This document shows, piece after piece, positions 42,105-52,456 of a stretch of 64,000 nucleotides of DNA (positions are counted from its first letter, which is position 1; each line of letters starts with the position of its first letter). The DNA is from an uncultured Roseburia sp. (GTDB lineage Bacteria > Bacillota > Clostridia > Lachnospirales > Lachnospiraceae). A program made the translations under genes and the position numbers. Under the pieces are notes generated by a model that was not told the origin of the DNA, searched no databases, and saw only the letters and a program-made list of their open reading frames with translations. The stretch lies in NCBI GenBank assembly GCA_947383215.1, contig CANDCP010000001.1, positions 99,093 to 163,092 on the forward strand, given 5' to 3'.

Positions 42105-44285
42105 TTATTCCTGTCTGTTTTTCCAGTTGGCAAGACTCCTGCCAAACAGCGTCCGCGGCGCATTATAAACGCCCACAGAAACAGACGGCCGCTTTACAAC
42201 GCTTTGCAGTATCACCGCCGATGTCTTCGGCATTGTAATATCAATCCTTCCGCTGTTGACTTTATATTCTTTCGGCTCCATAGAATAACCGTCTTCTCCG
42301 GTAAACAAAATACTCTCTAAATATCCGTCTCTCGGCACGCCCGCGGCCCACACGGACAAGTCGATCCGGCGCGGCTGCGTATCATTATTTACAATCACCA
42401 CAAAACTCTGCTGCCGGTTAAACCTTCCATAACAGAGCAGATTGTCTTCCCCGTTTAAAAACTTAACGGAACCGGTTCGAAGCGCCGGATTTTCTTTATG
42501 GATTTTTATGATATCGCGATGGAACCTTAATAACTCCTGGTCCTCTCTGCCCCAGGGATACGTCCGTCTGTTGTCCGGATCCGTAAATCCGCAGAGCCCG
42601 GCCTCGTCGCCGTAATAAACAGTCGGCGCGCCCGGCCATGTCATCTGAATCACAACCGCCTCGCGCATTACCGCCGGCTGCACTCCCTCGCTTGCGGCGC
42701 CTACGCCGAGCTGCTCCGCTCTACCCACCTTGTGATTCGTCCTCGTCAAAAATCTGGAATGGTCGTGATTTGACAGTTCATTCATCGCGCACTGGAGAGA
42801 AGGCGTCAAAAAACTTGCCATATAATGCTCCATGGCGCCCTGAAAATTCTGAATCTTCCCCTGATTCTCCGGCTTGAACTCGTCACTGTGCTTTTCCATT
42901 CCGGTCAAAAACCATGTCACCGGCTCCATAAACGCATCATAATTCATAACCGTATCCCACTGGTTTCCTCTAAGCCATTCCCGCGGGTCCCCGTAATGCT
43001 CCGCCAGTATAATCGCATCCGGATTCGCCTCCTTTACCACCCGCCGAAAATCCTTCCAGAACCTGTGGTTCATTTCCGGGGTATGCCCGAGATCCGCCGC
43101 CACGTCAAGACGCCATCCATCCGCGTTATATGGTGGGGAAACCCACTTTTTTGCCACCTCAAGGATATAGGAATAGAGCTTATCCGAGCCCTCATAATTC
43201 AGCTTCGGCAGCGTATCATGCCCCCACCAGCCGTCATACGTCGTATTCTTCGGCCAGGCTTTCTCATCATGAAACGCAAAGAAATCGTGATACGGACTGT
43301 TTTCCTCCACGTAAGCCCCGGCTTCGTAACCGTTTTCCGTATTATAAATCTCCTCGCGGTCCAGCCACTTATTAAACGAACCGCAATGGTTAAACACGCC
43401 GTCCAGAATCACGCGAATCCCGCGCGCATGCGCCTCCTCGACAAGCCGAATAAACAGCTCGTTGCTCGCCTCAAGATTTCTCTTATCCGTCACACGCCTG
43501 ATATAGCGCGTCGCCTTGCGGTTATCCGTCTCCTGCGCCGAAAGAAGTTCCCCGTCGTCCACAACAATCCTGCCGTAATGCGGGTCAATATAATCGTAAT
43601 CCTGTATATCGTATTTATGGTTCGACGGCGAGACAAACAGCGGATTAAAATAGACCGCCTCAATGCCAAGCTCCTGCAAATAGTCCAGCTTCTGCATAAC
43701 GCCCGACAAATCTCCGCCGTAGAACTCCGCCACGGAAAAATTTTCCGGACACTTTTCCCAATCCTCTACCCGGCGGGTAGGCGTACGTATATAAAAATAC
43801 TCGTTGTCCAGCACGTCATTGCTTTTATCGCCGTTATAAAAACGGTCTACCAAAATCTGATACATAACGGCGCCCTTCGCCCATTCAGGCGTCTTAAATC
43901 CCGGCATAATACAGAAATGGTACTGCGGGCGGATATCCCGCGTTACCCCGTAACGGTCAAAGTAGCACTCAAGCATTCCCGTCATCACTTCAAAATAATA
44001 ATAATACGCTTCCTCGCCGAGCTGTACGGTCACCGAGTAATATTCAAATTCTCCCTCTGTCTCGCAAAGCTCCATCTCGTATTTTTCGCCGCCGTGACAG
44101 AGCCATACAACGTCTACATTATCTTTCGCCGTACGAAATTTAATCGTAACTTTTGAATTTTTCTCCGGTTCCGCCGGCTGTCTATAATCGGCTGTTCCAT
44201 CCGAAAATAACGCCCGTTTTCTAAGAATCGGCCGCATTTGCATAATATAATTCTGGGTCTGGTATAAATCATATTTTGACTTCAT
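42105..44285 (-). CDS. Glycoside hydrolase family 13 enzyme (neopullulanase/cyclomaltodextrinase-like)
   Basis: A protein of 726 residues. An N-terminal beta domain (about 1-135, CBM34-like: VTIKFRTAKDNVDVVWLCHG) precedes the TIM barrel. Conserved GH13 regions are visible: DGVFNHCG, nucleophile Asp in DGWRLDVAADLGH, acid/base Glu in IILAEHYGDP and Asp in NELSNHDHSRF. There is no signal peptide, so it is cytoplasmic and probably cuts imported malto-oligosaccharides. Exact specificity cannot be read. Single gene; a two-way terminator lies upstream of it, between it and ftsH. Confidence 0.92.
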   Translation of the reverse strand: MKSKYDLYQTQNYIMQMRPILRKRALFSDGTADYRQPAEPEKNSKVTIKFRTAKDNVDVVWLCHGGEKYEMELCETEGEFEYYSVTVQLGEEAYYYYFEVMTGMLECYFDRYGVTRDIRPQYHFCIMPGFKTPEWAKGAVMYQILVDRFYNGDKSNDVLDNEYFYIRTPTRRVEDWEKCPENFSVAEFYGGDLSGVMQKLDYLQELGIEAVYFNPLFVSPSNHKYDIQDYDYIDPHYGRIVVDDGELLSAQETDNRKATRYIRRVTDKRNLEASNELFIRLVEEAHARGIRVILDGVFNHCGSFNKWLDREEIYNTENGYEAGAYVEENSPYHDFFAFHDEKAWPKNTTYDGWWGHDTLPKLNYEGSDKLYSYILEVAKKWVSPPYNADGWRLDVAADLGHTPEMNHRFWKDFRRVVKEANPDAIILAEHYGDPREWLRGNQWDTVMNYDAFMEPVTWFLTGMEKHSDEFKPENQGKIQNFQGAMEHYMASFLTPSLQCAMNELSNHDHSRFLTRTNHKVGRAEQLGVGAASEGVQPAVMREAVVIQMTWPGAPTVYYGDEAGLCGFTDPDNRRTYPWGREDQELLRFHRDIIKIHKENPALRTGSVKFLNGEDNLLCYGRFNRQQSFVVIVNNDTQPRRIDLSVWAAGVPRDGYLESILFTGEDGYSMEPKEYKVNSGRIDITMPKTSAVILQSVVKRPSVSVGVYNAPRTLFGRSLANWKNRQE

Positions 44286-44343
44286 TGAAACTTCCCCTTT
44301 ATATTTATTCAGTATTTTATATTAGAATCCTATGATAGCAATG

Positions 44344-44375
44344 AAAAAAGGCAGCTTCCAAATTGCTGCCTTTTT
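44344..44375. terminator. Two-way terminator-like hairpin
   Basis: AAAAAGGCAGC and GCTGCCTTTTT (44345-44355 and 44365-44375) form a stem flanked by A and T tracts. It would work in either direction. On the minus strand it would stop transcripts that read through from ftsH. Confidence 0.8.
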
Positions 44376-44594
44376 AGGAGAAGGTATTTTTACTATGGGG
44401 TGTAGCAAAAACTATATAATGTATTGGGGGGTTTTTACGTTTGTTATTGTATCATCTGTCTACAAATAAGTGTGCACAAACTTCACAAAAACAGCATTTC
44501 ATTTTTGTGCACTTTGTATATGACTGATTTTTGTTTTAAAAACCAAAAGAAAAAGCTGCACAACACAAACACACTTTTCTTCCCTCGAATCCCT
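44376..44594. other. Intergenic stretch with a long dyad downstream of ftsH
   Basis: No gene found. AAGTGTGCACAAA (44468-44480) pairs with TTTGTGCACTTTG (44504-44515), a probable ftsH transcript end. To its left lies an unusual block with TATAAT at 44416-44421 and a run of G then T; it may be a promoter or small RNA but has no partner gene on the plus strand. Confidence 0.4.
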
Positions 44595-46466
44595 CTACAC
44601 TCCCGGCTCAACCACTACTCCTTGCCCGCTTTCCGGTTCTTTCGGCAACGCTCTTTCTCCAAACAGCTCCTCAAATTCTTCCCGGCCAATCTTCTCCTTT
44701 TCCAGCAGAAGCTTTGCGCAGTCATGAAGAATCTTTTCATTCTCCGAAATAATATGCTTTGCTCTCGCATAGCATTCGTCAATTATTCGTTTTACTTCTT
44801 CGTCGATGCGCGTCGCCACATTCTCTCCATATCCCCTCGCATGTGCAAGATCGCGCCCGATAAATACCTCTTCGTCGTCATTGGCATAATTGATCAGTCC
44901 CACATTCTCAGACATTCCGTAACGCGTCACCATCGCTTTTGCAAGCTCCGTGGCCTGCTTGATATCCTGAGACGCACCCGTCGTAATATCGTCAAAAATT
45001 AACTCTTCGGCCACCCGGCCACCCAGGTCTACTACAATCTCCTGAAGCATCCTGCCCTTCGTATTAAACATCTCGTCGCGCTCCGGCAACGGCATGGTAT
45101 AACCGGCCGCACCCGCGCCGGTAGGAATAATCGACACGGAATATACAGGCCCTACGTCCGGCAGAAGATGAAACAAAATCGCGTGTCCGGACTCATGATA
45201 CGCAGTAATTCTCTTTTCCTTCTCCGTGATAATGCGGCTCTTCTTCTCGGCTCCGATTCCCACCTTTACAAAGGATTGACGGATATCGTTTTGCACAATA
45301 TAGCTCCTGTTCTCACGTGCGGCCACAATTGCCGCCTCATTCAGCAGATTCTCAAGATCCGCCCCCGTAAATCCCGCTGTGGTCTGCGCCACCTGTTTTA
45401 AATCCACGTCGTCGCCCAGCGGTTTGTTTTTCGCGTGTACAAAAAGAATTTCCTCTCTTCCGCCCACATCCGGACGTCCGACATGCACCTTTCGGTCAAA
45501 ACGTCCCGGACGCATAATGGCCGGGTCCAAAATATCGACGCGGTTCGTCGCCGCCATCACGATAATTCCCTCGTTCACGCCAAATCCATCCATCTCCACA
45601 AGGAGCTGATTCAATGTCTGCTCCCTCTCGTCATGTCCGCCGCCCATACCGGTGCCACGCCGCCTCGCAACCGCGTCGATCTCGTCGATAAACACAATAC
45701 ACGGTGAATTTTTCTTTGCATCTTCGAACAAATCCCTCACGCGGGAAGCGCCCACACCGACAAACATCTCTACAAAATCCGAACCGGAAATGCTAAAAAA
45801 CGGCACCCCGGCTTCTCCGGCAATCGCTTTGGCCAGCAGCGTTTTTCCCGTTCCCGGAGGGCCTACAAGCAGCACGCCTTTCGGAATTCTCGCCCCCAGC
45901 TTCGTATACTTTTTGGGCTCCTTTAAAAAGTCCACAATCTCTTCCAGCTCTTCTTTCTCTTCGCGCAAACCCGCGACATTCTTAAAGGTTACATTCTTAT
46001 TTTCATCCGTCGTCATTTTGGCGCGGCTCTTTCCAAAGTTCATCATCTTGCTGCCGCCCCCTCCGCCTGCCGCCTGATTATTCATGATCACAAACAGGAT
46101 AAACATTGCGCCGAATACCAACAGCAGCGGCAGAAGCACGAGTAGCCAGTTAAATGCCGGCACATCGTCCACACGGTACTTCGAAAACCCGTACTGATTC
46201 ATCAGATTGACTATCGCATTCACGTCCAGAGCATTTAATTTCTCTTTTTCGGAATCGCTTTTTATAATTTCCACGATACCCGTTGGGATCTCCCGATTCG
46301 GATGCACTTCGACGGAAACAATATTATTATTTTCCAGATCCCTCTCGAACTGTGTTACATTATACGTATTATTTGCATCCTGCTGGTGATCCATAAAAAG
46401 CCAGACAAATACGACAATCAGTATTAATGCAATATAAAATCCAAATCCTTTATAATTTTTTTTCAC
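44595..46466 (-). CDS. ftsH: ATP-dependent zinc metalloprotease FtsH
   Basis: A protein of 623 residues. TM1 at about 7-25 and TM2 at about 107-128 enclose the extracytoplasmic domain. AAA domain: Walker [14 protein letters not shown], Walker [11 protein letters not shown] and second region of homology [20 protein letters not shown]. The protease has HESGH as the zinc site and a later Asp in the [15 protein letters not shown] region. It degrades membrane and regulatory proteins. It is 12 bases after hpt, in the order tilS-hpt-ftsH conserved in Firmicutes. Confidence 0.98.
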   Translation of the reverse strand: MKKNYKGFGFYIALILIVVFVWLFMDHQQDANNTYNVTQFERDLENNNIVSVEVHPNREIPTGIVEIIKSDSEKEKLNALDVNAIVNLMNQYGFSKYRVDDVPAFNWLLVLLPLLLVFGAMFILFVIMNNQAAGGGGGSKMMNFGKSRAKMTTDENKNVTFKNVAGLREEKEELEEIVDFLKEPKKYTKLGARIPKGVLLVGPPGTGKTLLAKAIAGEAGVPFFSISGSDFVEMFVGVGASRVRDLFEDAKKNSPCIVFIDEIDAVARRRGTGMGGGHDEREQTLNQLLVEMDGFGVNEGIIVMAATNRVDILDPAIMRPGRFDRKVHVGRPDVGGREEILFVHAKNKPLGDDVDLKQVAQTTAGFTGADLENLLNEAAIVAARENRSYIVQNDIRQSFVKVGIGAEKKSRIITEKEKRITAYHESGHAILFHLLPDVGPVYSVSIIPTGAGAAGYTMPLPERDEMFNTKGRMLQEIVVDLGGRVAEELIFDDITTGASQDIKQATELAKAMVTRYGMSENVGLINYANDDEEVFIGRDLAHARGYGENVATRIDEEVKRIIDECYARAKHIISENEKILHDCAKLLLEKEKIGREEFEELFGERALPKEPESGQGVVVEPGV

Positions 46467-46478
46467 GTAGTCTCCTTC

Positions 46479-47003
46479 CTATGCCATTTCCAGTATTCCT
46501 ATATACGGCAAATTGCGATAACGCTGACTGTAATCCAGTCCGTATCCCACCACAAATTCGTCCGGCACCTCAAAGCCCACATAGTCGGGCCTGACATCCA
46601 CAACACGCCTCTGCGGCTTATCGAGCATCGTACAAAGCTTTATGCTCTTTGGACCGCGCCCCCGCAGCTCTTCAAACAAATATTTTAATGTCCTTCCGGT
46701 ATCTATGATATCTTCAACAACAATTACATTCTTATTTTCAATGGATTCCTCCAGATCCCTCTTCATCTCGATGACGCCGCTGGATACGGTTGAAGCGCCA
46801 TAGCTGGACACCGACATAAATTCAAGGTTTACCGGAAGAGTAATCCGTTTTGACAATTCACAGGCAAAAAACGCCGCGCCCTTCAAAATGCAAATCAGAC
46901 ACACCTGCTCTCCCTCATAATCACGGCTAATCTGCGCGCCTATCTCCGCAATTCGCCGATTCAGCTCCTCCTCCCCGATCAATACCCGAATCTTTTCACT
47001 CAT
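46479..47003 (-). CDS. hpt: Hypoxanthine phosphoribosyltransferase
   Basis: A protein of 174 residues from ATG 47003 (GGAGG upstream; overlaps the tilS stop by 8 bases). It has CLICILKGAAFFACELSKRI and the PRPP-binding loop VIVVEDIIDTGRTLKYL. It salvages hypoxanthine and guanine to IMP and GMP. In Bacillus the protein also interacts with FtsH and TilS; the same gene order here fits that link. Confidence 0.96.
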   Translation of the reverse strand: MSEKIRVLIGEEELNRRIAEIGAQISRDYEGEQVCLICILKGAAFFACELSKRITLPVNLEFMSVSSYGASTVSSGVIEMKRDLEESIENKNVIVVEDIIDTGRTLKYLFEELRGRGPKSIKLCTMLDKPQRRVVDVRPDYVGFEVPDEFVVGYGLDYSQRYRNLPYIGILEMA

Positions 47004-48378
47004 CCTCTCTTCCTCCATTGTACTTTACACATAAAATCCGTTTCGTATTCTCCGTAATCTTATAGCCGGCGCTGATACGATACCCCACAATCCAAACGAT
47101 ATGGGACGCATCGGCAATTAAAATCATCTTATCTCTCTGTTCCTGCGGTATCTTTTCATCTATAAAATACTGCTTCAGTTTCTTGGCGTGCCCGCCTTCG
47201 TTTAAATAAAAAAAGTCGCCCGGGCGTCTGCCCCTTACGCACAGCTTATCTTTTATCTTATCATAATCCAGCCATTTCGTATACTTTTTTTTCGGAAATT
47301 CCTTCCATATCTCCGGCATATCAAAAACACGGCACGTAAAATCCGCGCGCTCCATAAGCGGAACTTCCTCCCAAGGCCCCTGCGCATGAACGGCTTCCCC
47401 GCTCCCGCTCTTTTTCTGCAATAAAATCCCTTCATAATTGCGCCTCGCCAAGAGGCCGTACGGCAGCGCGACGCTCCTCCCCACCTGCATATCGAGCAAG
47501 CCGCAGAGCGCCTCCACATGCACGGAAGAAAGATCCCTCCTGCTTCCCGCAAAGGCGGCAACCGTCTCATACAAAAGCAGACGCTTCATCACCAGAGGCT
47601 GTACGGCAATTTTTTCTCCTAAAATCTGTACGCCGTTTTGCCCACAGATCACAGCCTTCTCTTCCAGCTTCTTCTCTTCAAAAATCATATACTCCTGCAT
47701 CTGACGGACAATTTCCGCCGTCTTTGCCATATGGTCGACGGCCTGCGGATTTATCTGCTGCAAAACGGGCAGCACGCGGTGACGGATCACATTCCTTGTA
47801 TATACCGTTTCAAAATTAGTCGCATCCGTCCGGTAATCCTGGCCCTGCTTTGCCAGCCACGCCTCAATCTCCGCCCTGTCCGCGCACAAAAGCGGACGGA
47901 TCACAATGCCTCTTACCGGAGCAATCCCCGCGATTCCCGCAGCCCCGCTCCCTCTCGCCAGATTGTGAAGCATCGTCTCCGCATTGTCGTTCTTGTTGTG
48001 CGCCACCGCAATCTTCGCCCGGGCATATTTTTGCGCTTCCGCCTCAAACGCCTCATAACGCAGCTGTCTGCCCGCCTCCTCCACAGATATCCGCCTTTCC
48101 GTGGCAATTTTCGGAACATCATAACTGAGGCATACAAACGGCACGCCGTAACCGGCGCAAAGATTTTCCACAAACAGAGCGTCTTCCCGTCCCGCGTCTT
48201 TCCGCACGCCATGCTCGATATGAACCACCCGCACCTCAAACCGCGTCTCTTCCCGCATCCAAAGAAGCAGCCGCAGAAGACAGACGGAATCCGCGCCGCC
48301 CGAAACCCCGGCGATCACCGTATCGCCCTCTGCAATCATGTGATGCTTCTTTACGTACGCTTTTATCTTCTCTGTCAT
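46996..48378 (-). CDS. tilS: tRNA(Ile)-lysidine synthase TilS
   Basis: A protein of 460 residues. The N-terminal PP-loop is SGGADSVCLLRLL near residue 26. HNKNDNAETMLHNLARGSG is the conserved TilS segment, and the C-terminal substrate domain has RPGDFFYLNEGGHAKKLKQY. It modifies C34 of tRNA-Ile(CAU) to lysidine and is essential for AUA decoding. It starts one base after spoIIE. Confidence 0.96.
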   Translation of the reverse strand: MTEKIKAYVKKHHMIAEGDTVIAGVSGGADSVCLLRLLLWMREETRFEVRVVHIEHGVRKDAGREDALFVENLCAGYGVPFVCLSYDVPKIATERRISVEEAGRQLRYEAFEAEAQKYARAKIAVAHNKNDNAETMLHNLARGSGAAGIAGIAPVRGIVIRPLLCADRAEIEAWLAKQGQDYRTDATNFETVYTRNVIRHRVLPVLQQINPQAVDHMAKTAEIVRQMQEYMIFEEKKLEEKAVICGQNGVQILGEKIAVQPLVMKRLLLYETVAAFAGSRRDLSSVHVEALCGLLDMQVGRSVALPYGLLARRNYEGILLQKKSGSGEAVHAQGPWEEVPLMERADFTCRVFDMPEIWKEFPKKKYTKWLDYDKIKDKLCVRGRRPGDFFYLNEGGHAKKLKQYFIDEKIPQEQRDKMILIADASHIVWIVGYRISAGYKITENTKRILCVKYNGGREDE

Positions 48379-48379
48379 T

Positions 48380-50218
48380 TTATTTCTCCCAAATGCCGGA
48401 TACCAGCACCGTCATGTCATCGGCAACCTTTCCGCCGGTAAATAAGAGCGCCCTCTCAAGAATTTTCTTCGCCAGCGTACCCGGATTATTCGTGTCTATA
48501 CTTTCTATAATCTCCTGCATCGTCTCCTCCGGATGAGGAACATGTAAGTATTCTAGCACACCATCCGTTACCATGACAAGGAATTCTCCGTCCGCAAGCT
48601 GCTTTCTGATCTTCTCAATCTCAAGCTTATGGTACACGCCTACCGGAAGACTTGTGGATAAAAGACACTCCACCTCATTCTTATGCTTTATAAAGGTTGC
48701 GGATGCACCGATTTTATAGATTTCGCAGTTCCCGCTGTACAGGTCGATCACACTCATATCCACGGTTGAGAACAAATCGTCCTCTCCCTTGATGACCATC
48801 GCCGAATTCATCATGCGAATTGCGGTTTCCACTCCGAATCCGGCCTCTAAAAACTTTTCGATCAGCTCTACAACCATCTCGCTTTCTTTGCAGGCCTTGC
48901 TGCCGCTCCCCATACCGTCGGACAGGCTTAGAATCACCTGCCCGTTTTCACGCTCCAAAAAGGAAAAATTGTCGCCCGATATGGCCGCGCCGTCCTTAAC
49001 CAGTCTTGCCACCCCCTGAATACTTTTATAAACCGTATCCTCCTCGTAAATAAGTTCCGTCTCTTCCTTTCCGATAATCGCCTTAACATCCCTGTGCGGC
49101 ATCATCGGCCTCTCCATCGCAAGATTTACCGCCTTACTCATCTCCCGCAGCGACACGCACCCCCGTCTTGCCGAAGCCTTCAGGACGAGACGCTGCCTCC
49201 CGTCTCCCTTCTGATATATTTTCACGTCATTTAACAAAATCCCCCTCTCTTTCGCACGATATGTAAGATCGAGAATATTTTTCCGCTTTTCTCTGCTGAC
49301 ATCCTCGTCCTCCCTCGCGCAATCCTCCATGATATAAGCCATCGCATCCAGCTGCTCTGCAATCACTTCCCTGTTTTCCACAAGCCTGTTGTACCACGCC
49401 ATATTTAGTCTCGCCCGCTCAAATACCGCAACCGCCTCCTCCACCATATCGGTGGTATACGGACAATACTCCTGTATCTTTTGCCGCGCCTCGCAGTCCG
49501 CCTGCCCTACGGAACGGATCGAGTCAATGAGCTGCGACAAATATCCGTACATGGGGGAAGTCGGGGAATCCCAGCACAGAGCGCAGGAATCACACGAAGC
49601 GCACATTTTTCCGGTAATCTCATTTTGGATTCTTCCCATATCCTCCGGAGAAAATTCCCCTCTCCCGTTATCCATTTTATCAAACACGGCGGACAGCCCC
49701 TGAAAAGACCTCGCATAATTTAACAGCCGCTCCTCCCTCGAACCCTGCGGCAGCGGCTCCTCCTTTACCGGAAGCACACGCCAGCCCATAAACATATGCA
49801 GCGCCCGCCCGATTAACATAGACGCCCCGAAGACAAACACCCCCTCCAAAATACCCACGAGCGCGGGCGTTCTTGTCTTAAAATCCATAAGTCCCCCGAA
49901 AATTCCCACAAGCGTGCTCGACGCTCCCGCCGCAAGCGCTCCCACCCAGGCAAAGCATCCCTTATTCGCCCACTCTGCAAGTCTGATTACAAGCGCCGTC
50001 ACGATAAGAATCATCAGGTATTTTGCCATCTCCGTTATCGGAAGAAACACTGCCATACCAAGCATCATCATCGTGCTGAACATGGCCCGGTTCCCGCCTT
50101 CCAAAAATCCGGCCGAAAAGTATGCGGGGATCAGCGGATAACACCCCGCGAAGGTTACCCTGCATGCCGCCAGTCCCAATAGTGACATCACCGCCTGTTT
50201 TGTTGTCTGTCTTTTCAT
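48380..50218 (-). CDS. spoIIE: Stage II sporulation protein E (PP2C phosphatase), short form
   Basis: A protein of 612 residues from ATG 50218; AGGAGG is 12 bases upstream, slightly far, and no better start is seen. The N-terminal membrane part is short (about 150 residues, perhaps 4-5 helices, against 10 in Bacillus). A middle region with a Cys cluster (CASCDSCALCWDS) follows, then the PP2C domain with LSLSDGMGSGSKACKESE and VMVTDGVLEYL. It dephosphorylates SpoIIAA to activate sigma F in the forespore. Its promoter has the 21-bp Spo0A-type spacing. Confidence 0.94.
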   Translation of the reverse strand: MKRQTTKQAVMSLLGLAACRVTFAGCYPLIPAYFSAGFLEGGNRAMFSTMMMLGMAVFLPITEMAKYLMILIVTALVIRLAEWANKGCFAWVGALAAGASSTLVGIFGGLMDFKTRTPALVGILEGVFVFGASMLIGRALHMFMGWRVLPVKEEPLPQGSREERLLNYARSFQGLSAVFDKMDNGRGEFSPEDMGRIQNEITGKMCASCDSCALCWDSPTSPMYGYLSQLIDSIRSVGQADCEARQKIQEYCPYTTDMVEEAVAVFERARLNMAWYNRLVENREVIAEQLDAMAYIMEDCAREDEDVSREKRKNILDLTYRAKERGILLNDVKIYQKGDGRQRLVLKASARRGCVSLREMSKAVNLAMERPMMPHRDVKAIIGKEETELIYEEDTVYKSIQGVARLVKDGAAISGDNFSFLERENGQVILSLSDGMGSGSKACKESEMVVELIEKFLEAGFGVETAIRMMNSAMVIKGEDDLFSTVDMSVIDLYSGNCEIYKIGASATFIKHKNEVECLLSTSLPVGVYHKLEIEKIRKQLADGEFLVMVTDGVLEYLHVPHPEETMQEIIESIDTNNPGTLAKKILERALLFTGGKVADDMTVLVSGIWEK

Positions 50219-50270
50219 ATCATCCAATTTCCTCCTCTTTCCCTGCCGCATCTGTGCAGCAGCAGAGGCT

Positions 50271-50303
50271 ATTATACGGACAATCCCCCAAAATGTTTGT
50301 CAA
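50271..50303 (-). promoter_or_regulatory. spoIIE promoter with 21-bp spacer (Spo0A-activated type)
   Basis: On the minus strand perfect -35 TTGACA (50303-50298) and perfect -10 TATAAT (50276-50271) are separated by 21 bp. In Bacillus subtilis, spoIIE and spoIIG promoters have this abnormal 21-22 bp gap and need Spo0A bound near -35. On the plus strand TGTCAAA overlaps the -35 box and matches the 0A box TGTCGAA at six of seven positions. Confidence 0.8.
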
Positions 50304-50410
50304 ACGGTCGCACGGTAAAAAAAAAGTTTTCGTCAAAAGCTCCGTTCAAATGGCGATTCTACGGACTTTTATGCCCTTAAGAAATTTGAAGCGGCTCTTG
50401 ATGAAAACCT

Positions 50411-50462
50411 TAAAAATTCCGGTCTGCCCTTTAAGAGAAATCCTTAAAGCACAGACCGGAAT
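50411..50462 (-). terminator. Terminator of the metal ATPase gene
   Basis: ATTCCGGTCTG (50416-50426) and CAGACCGGAAT (50452-50462) form an 11-bp stem; an inner CTTTAAG/CTTAAAG stem extends it. A short T tract follows on the minus strand. Confidence 0.85.
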
Positions 50463-50468
50463 GTATGA

Positions 50469-52421
50469 TTATTTCTTACTATACAGAAGACGGACGGAAT
50501 TTAAAACACAGATCATCGCTACGCCCGTATCTGCAAACACGGCCCACCACATATTGGCGAACCCAAGCAGGCCGAGTATCATGATAACCGCCTTGACCAC
50601 AAGCGCAAAAATAACATTCTCTCTGGCGACGCCTCCCGTCTTTACGGCAAGCGATACGGCCTGTTCAATCGCCTGCACGTTTGAGTTCATAAACACTACG
50701 TCCGCCGCCTCAACCGCCGCGTCGGCTCCGCTTCCCATCGCGGCTCCCACGTCGGCGCCCGCAAGCACCGGAGCGTCGTTTATTCCGTCTCCGACAAACA
50801 TCACCCTGCCGTTCGCCCGGCGAATCTCATTTAAACACTCCAGCTTATTTTCCGGCAGGAGCTTTGCGTACACCAGATCGATCTCAAGCTCGTTTGCCAC
50901 ATGCGAGGCGCTTTCCCTGGTATCCCCGGTCAGCATTGCCGTTTTCTTTCCCCGGCGCTTTAAAGCTTTAAGCGCAGCCTTCGCATCTTCCTTTATCGTA
51001 TCCGCTATCAGAATGAATCCCGCACAGACGCCGTCCACCGCCACCCACACTTTTGTCCCGTAGGCGTCGGTCAAAAACCCGGAAACGTTCACGTTATATT
51101 CCTCCATCAGCGCAAGGTTTCCGCAGAGGACTTCCTTTCCTTCAACCATAACGCGCAGCCCCTTCCCCGCGATTTCCTCCGCTTCGCCTGACGGCGTTAA
51201 CGCAATCCCCTGTTCCCTGGCCGCGCTCACAATACTCACCGCAATCGGATGCGTAGAATTTTGTTCGGCCTGCGCGCATATTCCAAGCAGCTCCCGTTTC
51301 GACATATCCCCCGACGCGACGCACTCTCTGACGGTAAAATCACCCTTGGTAAGGGTACCCGTTTTGTCCATAACAATCGTATTCACCTTTCCGAGCGCTT
51401 CAATCGCCGAGCCGCCTTTAAATAGTATTCCAAGCTTTGAACCGGCCCCGATTGCCGAAAAAAACGACAACGGTACGCTCAGTACAAGCGCGCACGGGCA
51501 GCTTATTACCAAAAAGGTTAACGCCGTATAAATCCACTGATACCATTCCCCGGTAAGCAGCGACGGAATTACCGCCGTCCCGAACGCCAGAACCACGACA
51601 AACGGCGTGTAAAAGCGCGCGAACCTCGTAATAAATTTTTCCATAACAGGTTTGTTGTCCGCGGCATGTTCTACCGTTTCCATAATCTTTGTCACCATAG
51701 AGGTCTGAATCGAATTTGTAATTTCTATTTTCAGCAGACCGCTGACATTCACGCAGCCGGACAAAACCTTCGTCCCTTTCCCTACGCCGACCGGAACGGG
51801 TTCTCCCGTCACCGGGGATGTGTCAATCCGGCTCTCCCCTTCCGCCACGACGCCGTCTAAAGGAATTCGCTCTCCCGGACGCACGCACATAAGCTCTCCA
51901 ATCCGGGCGTCCTTTGGCGCAACGTCCCTCTCCCCGTTTTCCCTTATCACGTGGACGACTTCCGGACGCATATCGACAGCCTCCATAATCTGGCTGCGGC
52001 TCCTCTCCACCGCTTTATCCTCAAACCACTCCCCGACGCGATAGAACAGCATGACTCCGACCGCCTCCGGATACTCCCGGATCACAAACGCCCCGATTGT
52101 CGCTATGCTCATCAAAAAATTCTCGTCAAACACATCGCCGCGCATAATTCCCCTGACAGATTTTATGACAATTTCTCCGCCCAATATCAGATAAGCGAGC
52201 ACGTACAGGATGAGCGACGCCGTCCCCGCATAAAACGCATGCTCCGCGATGAGTCCCGCCGCAAAAAAGGCCGCGCCGACTAAAATCAACGGCAGCTCAT
52301 TTCCCTCTTCCTCCTCATGGGCGTGGGCAAGATTCTCCCCGCAATGGCAGCCGGAATGTCCGCAGCCGTCATGGTGATGGTCATGTTCATGGTGATGATG
52401 TTTCCTCTCCTGATTTCCCAT
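50469..52421 (-). CDS. Heavy-metal P1B-type ATPase (Zn/Cd/Co type likely)
   Basis: A protein of 650 residues. The N-terminus is an extended His-rich metal-binding tail (HHHHEHDHHHDG, then CGHSGCHCG) in place of a GMTCxxC HMA domain. Core motifs: TGEPVPV, transmembrane metal site SCPCALVLS, phosphorylation site DKTGTLTKG, THPIAVSI with the SEHP-loop role, GDGINDAPVLAGAD. CPC plus the His tail and a TM8-type Lys/Asp-containing end favour Zn2+/Cd2+/Co2+ export. It stands between divIC and spoIIE, where Bacillus has no such gene. Confidence 0.9.
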   Translation of the reverse strand: MGNQERKHHHHEHDHHHDGCGHSGCHCGENLAHAHEEEEGNELPLILVGAAFFAAGLIAEHAFYAGTASLILYVLAYLILGGEIVIKSVRGIMRGDVFDENFLMSIATIGAFVIREYPEAVGVMLFYRVGEWFEDKAVERSRSQIMEAVDMRPEVVHVIRENGERDVAPKDARIGELMCVRPGERIPLDGVVAEGESRIDTSPVTGEPVPVGVGKGTKVLSGCVNVSGLLKIEITNSIQTSMVTKIMETVEHAADNKPVMEKFITRFARFYTPFVVVLAFGTAVIPSLLTGEWYQWIYTALTFLVISCPCALVLSVPLSFFSAIGAGSKLGILFKGGSAIEALGKVNTIVMDKTGTLTKGDFTVRECVASGDMSKRELLGICAQAEQNSTHPIAVSIVSAAREQGIALTPSGEAEEIAGKGLRVMVEGKEVLCGNLALMEEYNVNVSGFLTDAYGTKVWVAVDGVCAGFILIADTIKEDAKAALKALKRRGKKTAMLTGDTRESASHVANELEIDLVYAKLLPENKLECLNEIRRANGRVMFVGDGINDAPVLAGADVGAAMGSGADAAVEAADVVFMNSNVQAIEQAVSLAVKTGGVARENVIFALVVKAVIMILGLLGFANMWWAVFADTGVAMICVLNSVRLLYSKK

Positions 52422-52456
52422 ATCCTAACCTCCTGATTTAATACATGAATACATCT

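Noticed and set aside
42825-44156. 443-codon plus-strand frame opposite the GH13 gene
   Set aside because: It mirrors the GH13 gene in a GC-biased region, is Arg/His/Ile-rich, has no domain and no ribosome binding site; the GH13 reading has all catalytic motifs.
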